In this document: positions 63,970-64,000 of the stretch, one piece after another
Layout: every line of letters begins with the position of its first letter
How positions within the stretch are numbered: the stretch's first letter is position 1
Source of the DNA: JAWKWA01 sp041397765
Lineage (GTDB): Bacteria > Pseudomonadota > Alphaproteobacteria > Rhizobiales > Hyphomicrobiaceae
DNA length: 64,000 nt
Assembly (NCBI GenBank): GCA_041397765.1
Contig: JAWKWA010000004.1
Coordinates: forward strand, 1-64,000
Reading direction: 5' to 3'
The notes under the pieces: model-generated
The model's database searches: none
What the model was told of the DNA's origin: nothing
Seen by the model: the letters and a program-made list of their open reading frames with translations, nothing else
Program-made: the position numbers and the translations under genes

Positions 63970-64000
63970 CGCCGGACACGCCGACGATCGGCCGCCTACT

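Overview
The window is GC-rich DNA (about 70% by eye), densely coded on both strands, with a strongly G/C-ending codon pattern. The gene content points to an alphaproteobacterium, most likely Hyphomicrobiales (Rhizobiales). The main clues are a DnaA-domain-IV (HdaB-like) protein next to a DUF6456 gene, a DUF5330-type protein, a DivJ-like histidine kinase, SufE, and a GTTC-N7-GTTC SOS-type box upstream of ssb. The genus cannot be fixed from the sequence. There is one tRNA gene (Pro, GGG) and no rRNA, CRISPR array or insertion sequence.

Layout. 1-9 kb: the end of a FOXRED1-like flavoenzyme, pdxY, a DUF429 gene, an AbrB-type membrane protein, an EamA transporter, a YiiX-like hydrolase, then the housekeeping genes coaBC, dut and cysK. 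9-18 kb: a DUF3604 protein, an amine oxidase, an unknown periplasmic coiled-coil protein, a frame-broken HpcH/HpaI aldolase, a DAO-type flavoenzyme and an SDR. 17.6-22.1 kb: ssb, a membrane-anchored pentapeptide-repeat protein, a EutQ-like cupin and a frameshifted O6-alkylguanine-DNA methyltransferase. 22.1-24.1 kb: a gene-poor, less GC-rich island with palindromic repeats and a decayed small secreted protein. 24-33 kb: ychF, two MaoC-like genes, tRNA-Pro, a fasciclin protein, a YadGH-like ABC exporter, an M48 protease and acetoacetyl-CoA synthetase. 33.5-40 kb: an AsmA-like protein, a solute-binding protein with a very long low-complexity linker, and the pxpABC 5-oxoprolinase operon. 40-48 kb: the HdaB-like/DUF6456 pair, sufE, a DUF5330-like protein, a DivJ-like kinase, a heavily frame-broken FMN/Fe-S oxidoreductase and an RpiR regulator. 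48-53 kb: a methyltransferase-SGNH fusion and a TPR protein with an inserted peptidoglycan-binding domain. 53.6-62.5 kb: a same-strand catabolic block of HDAH-like deacetylase, ADP-forming acyl-CoA synthetase, acyl-CoA dehydrogenase, class III aminotransferase, RutA-like flavin oxygenase, HpcH aldolase and cyclase. The window ends with a Tat-exported amine oxidase.

How the genes fit together. Amine and amide breakdown recurs: two flavin amine oxidases, two DAO-type flavoenzymes, a deacetylase, an aminotransferase, an amide-type flavin monooxygenase, 5-oxoproline hydrolysis and a PotD-like binding protein. Together with acyl-CoA ligases, an acyl-CoA dehydrogenase and MaoC-like proteins this suggests a soil or rhizosphere organism living on organic nitrogen compounds. 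The substrate of the 53.6-62.5 kb block is inferred, not shown. Three genes carry single-base frameshifts while their reading is otherwise conserved. That may be real decay or assembly error, and matters for anyone using these gene models.
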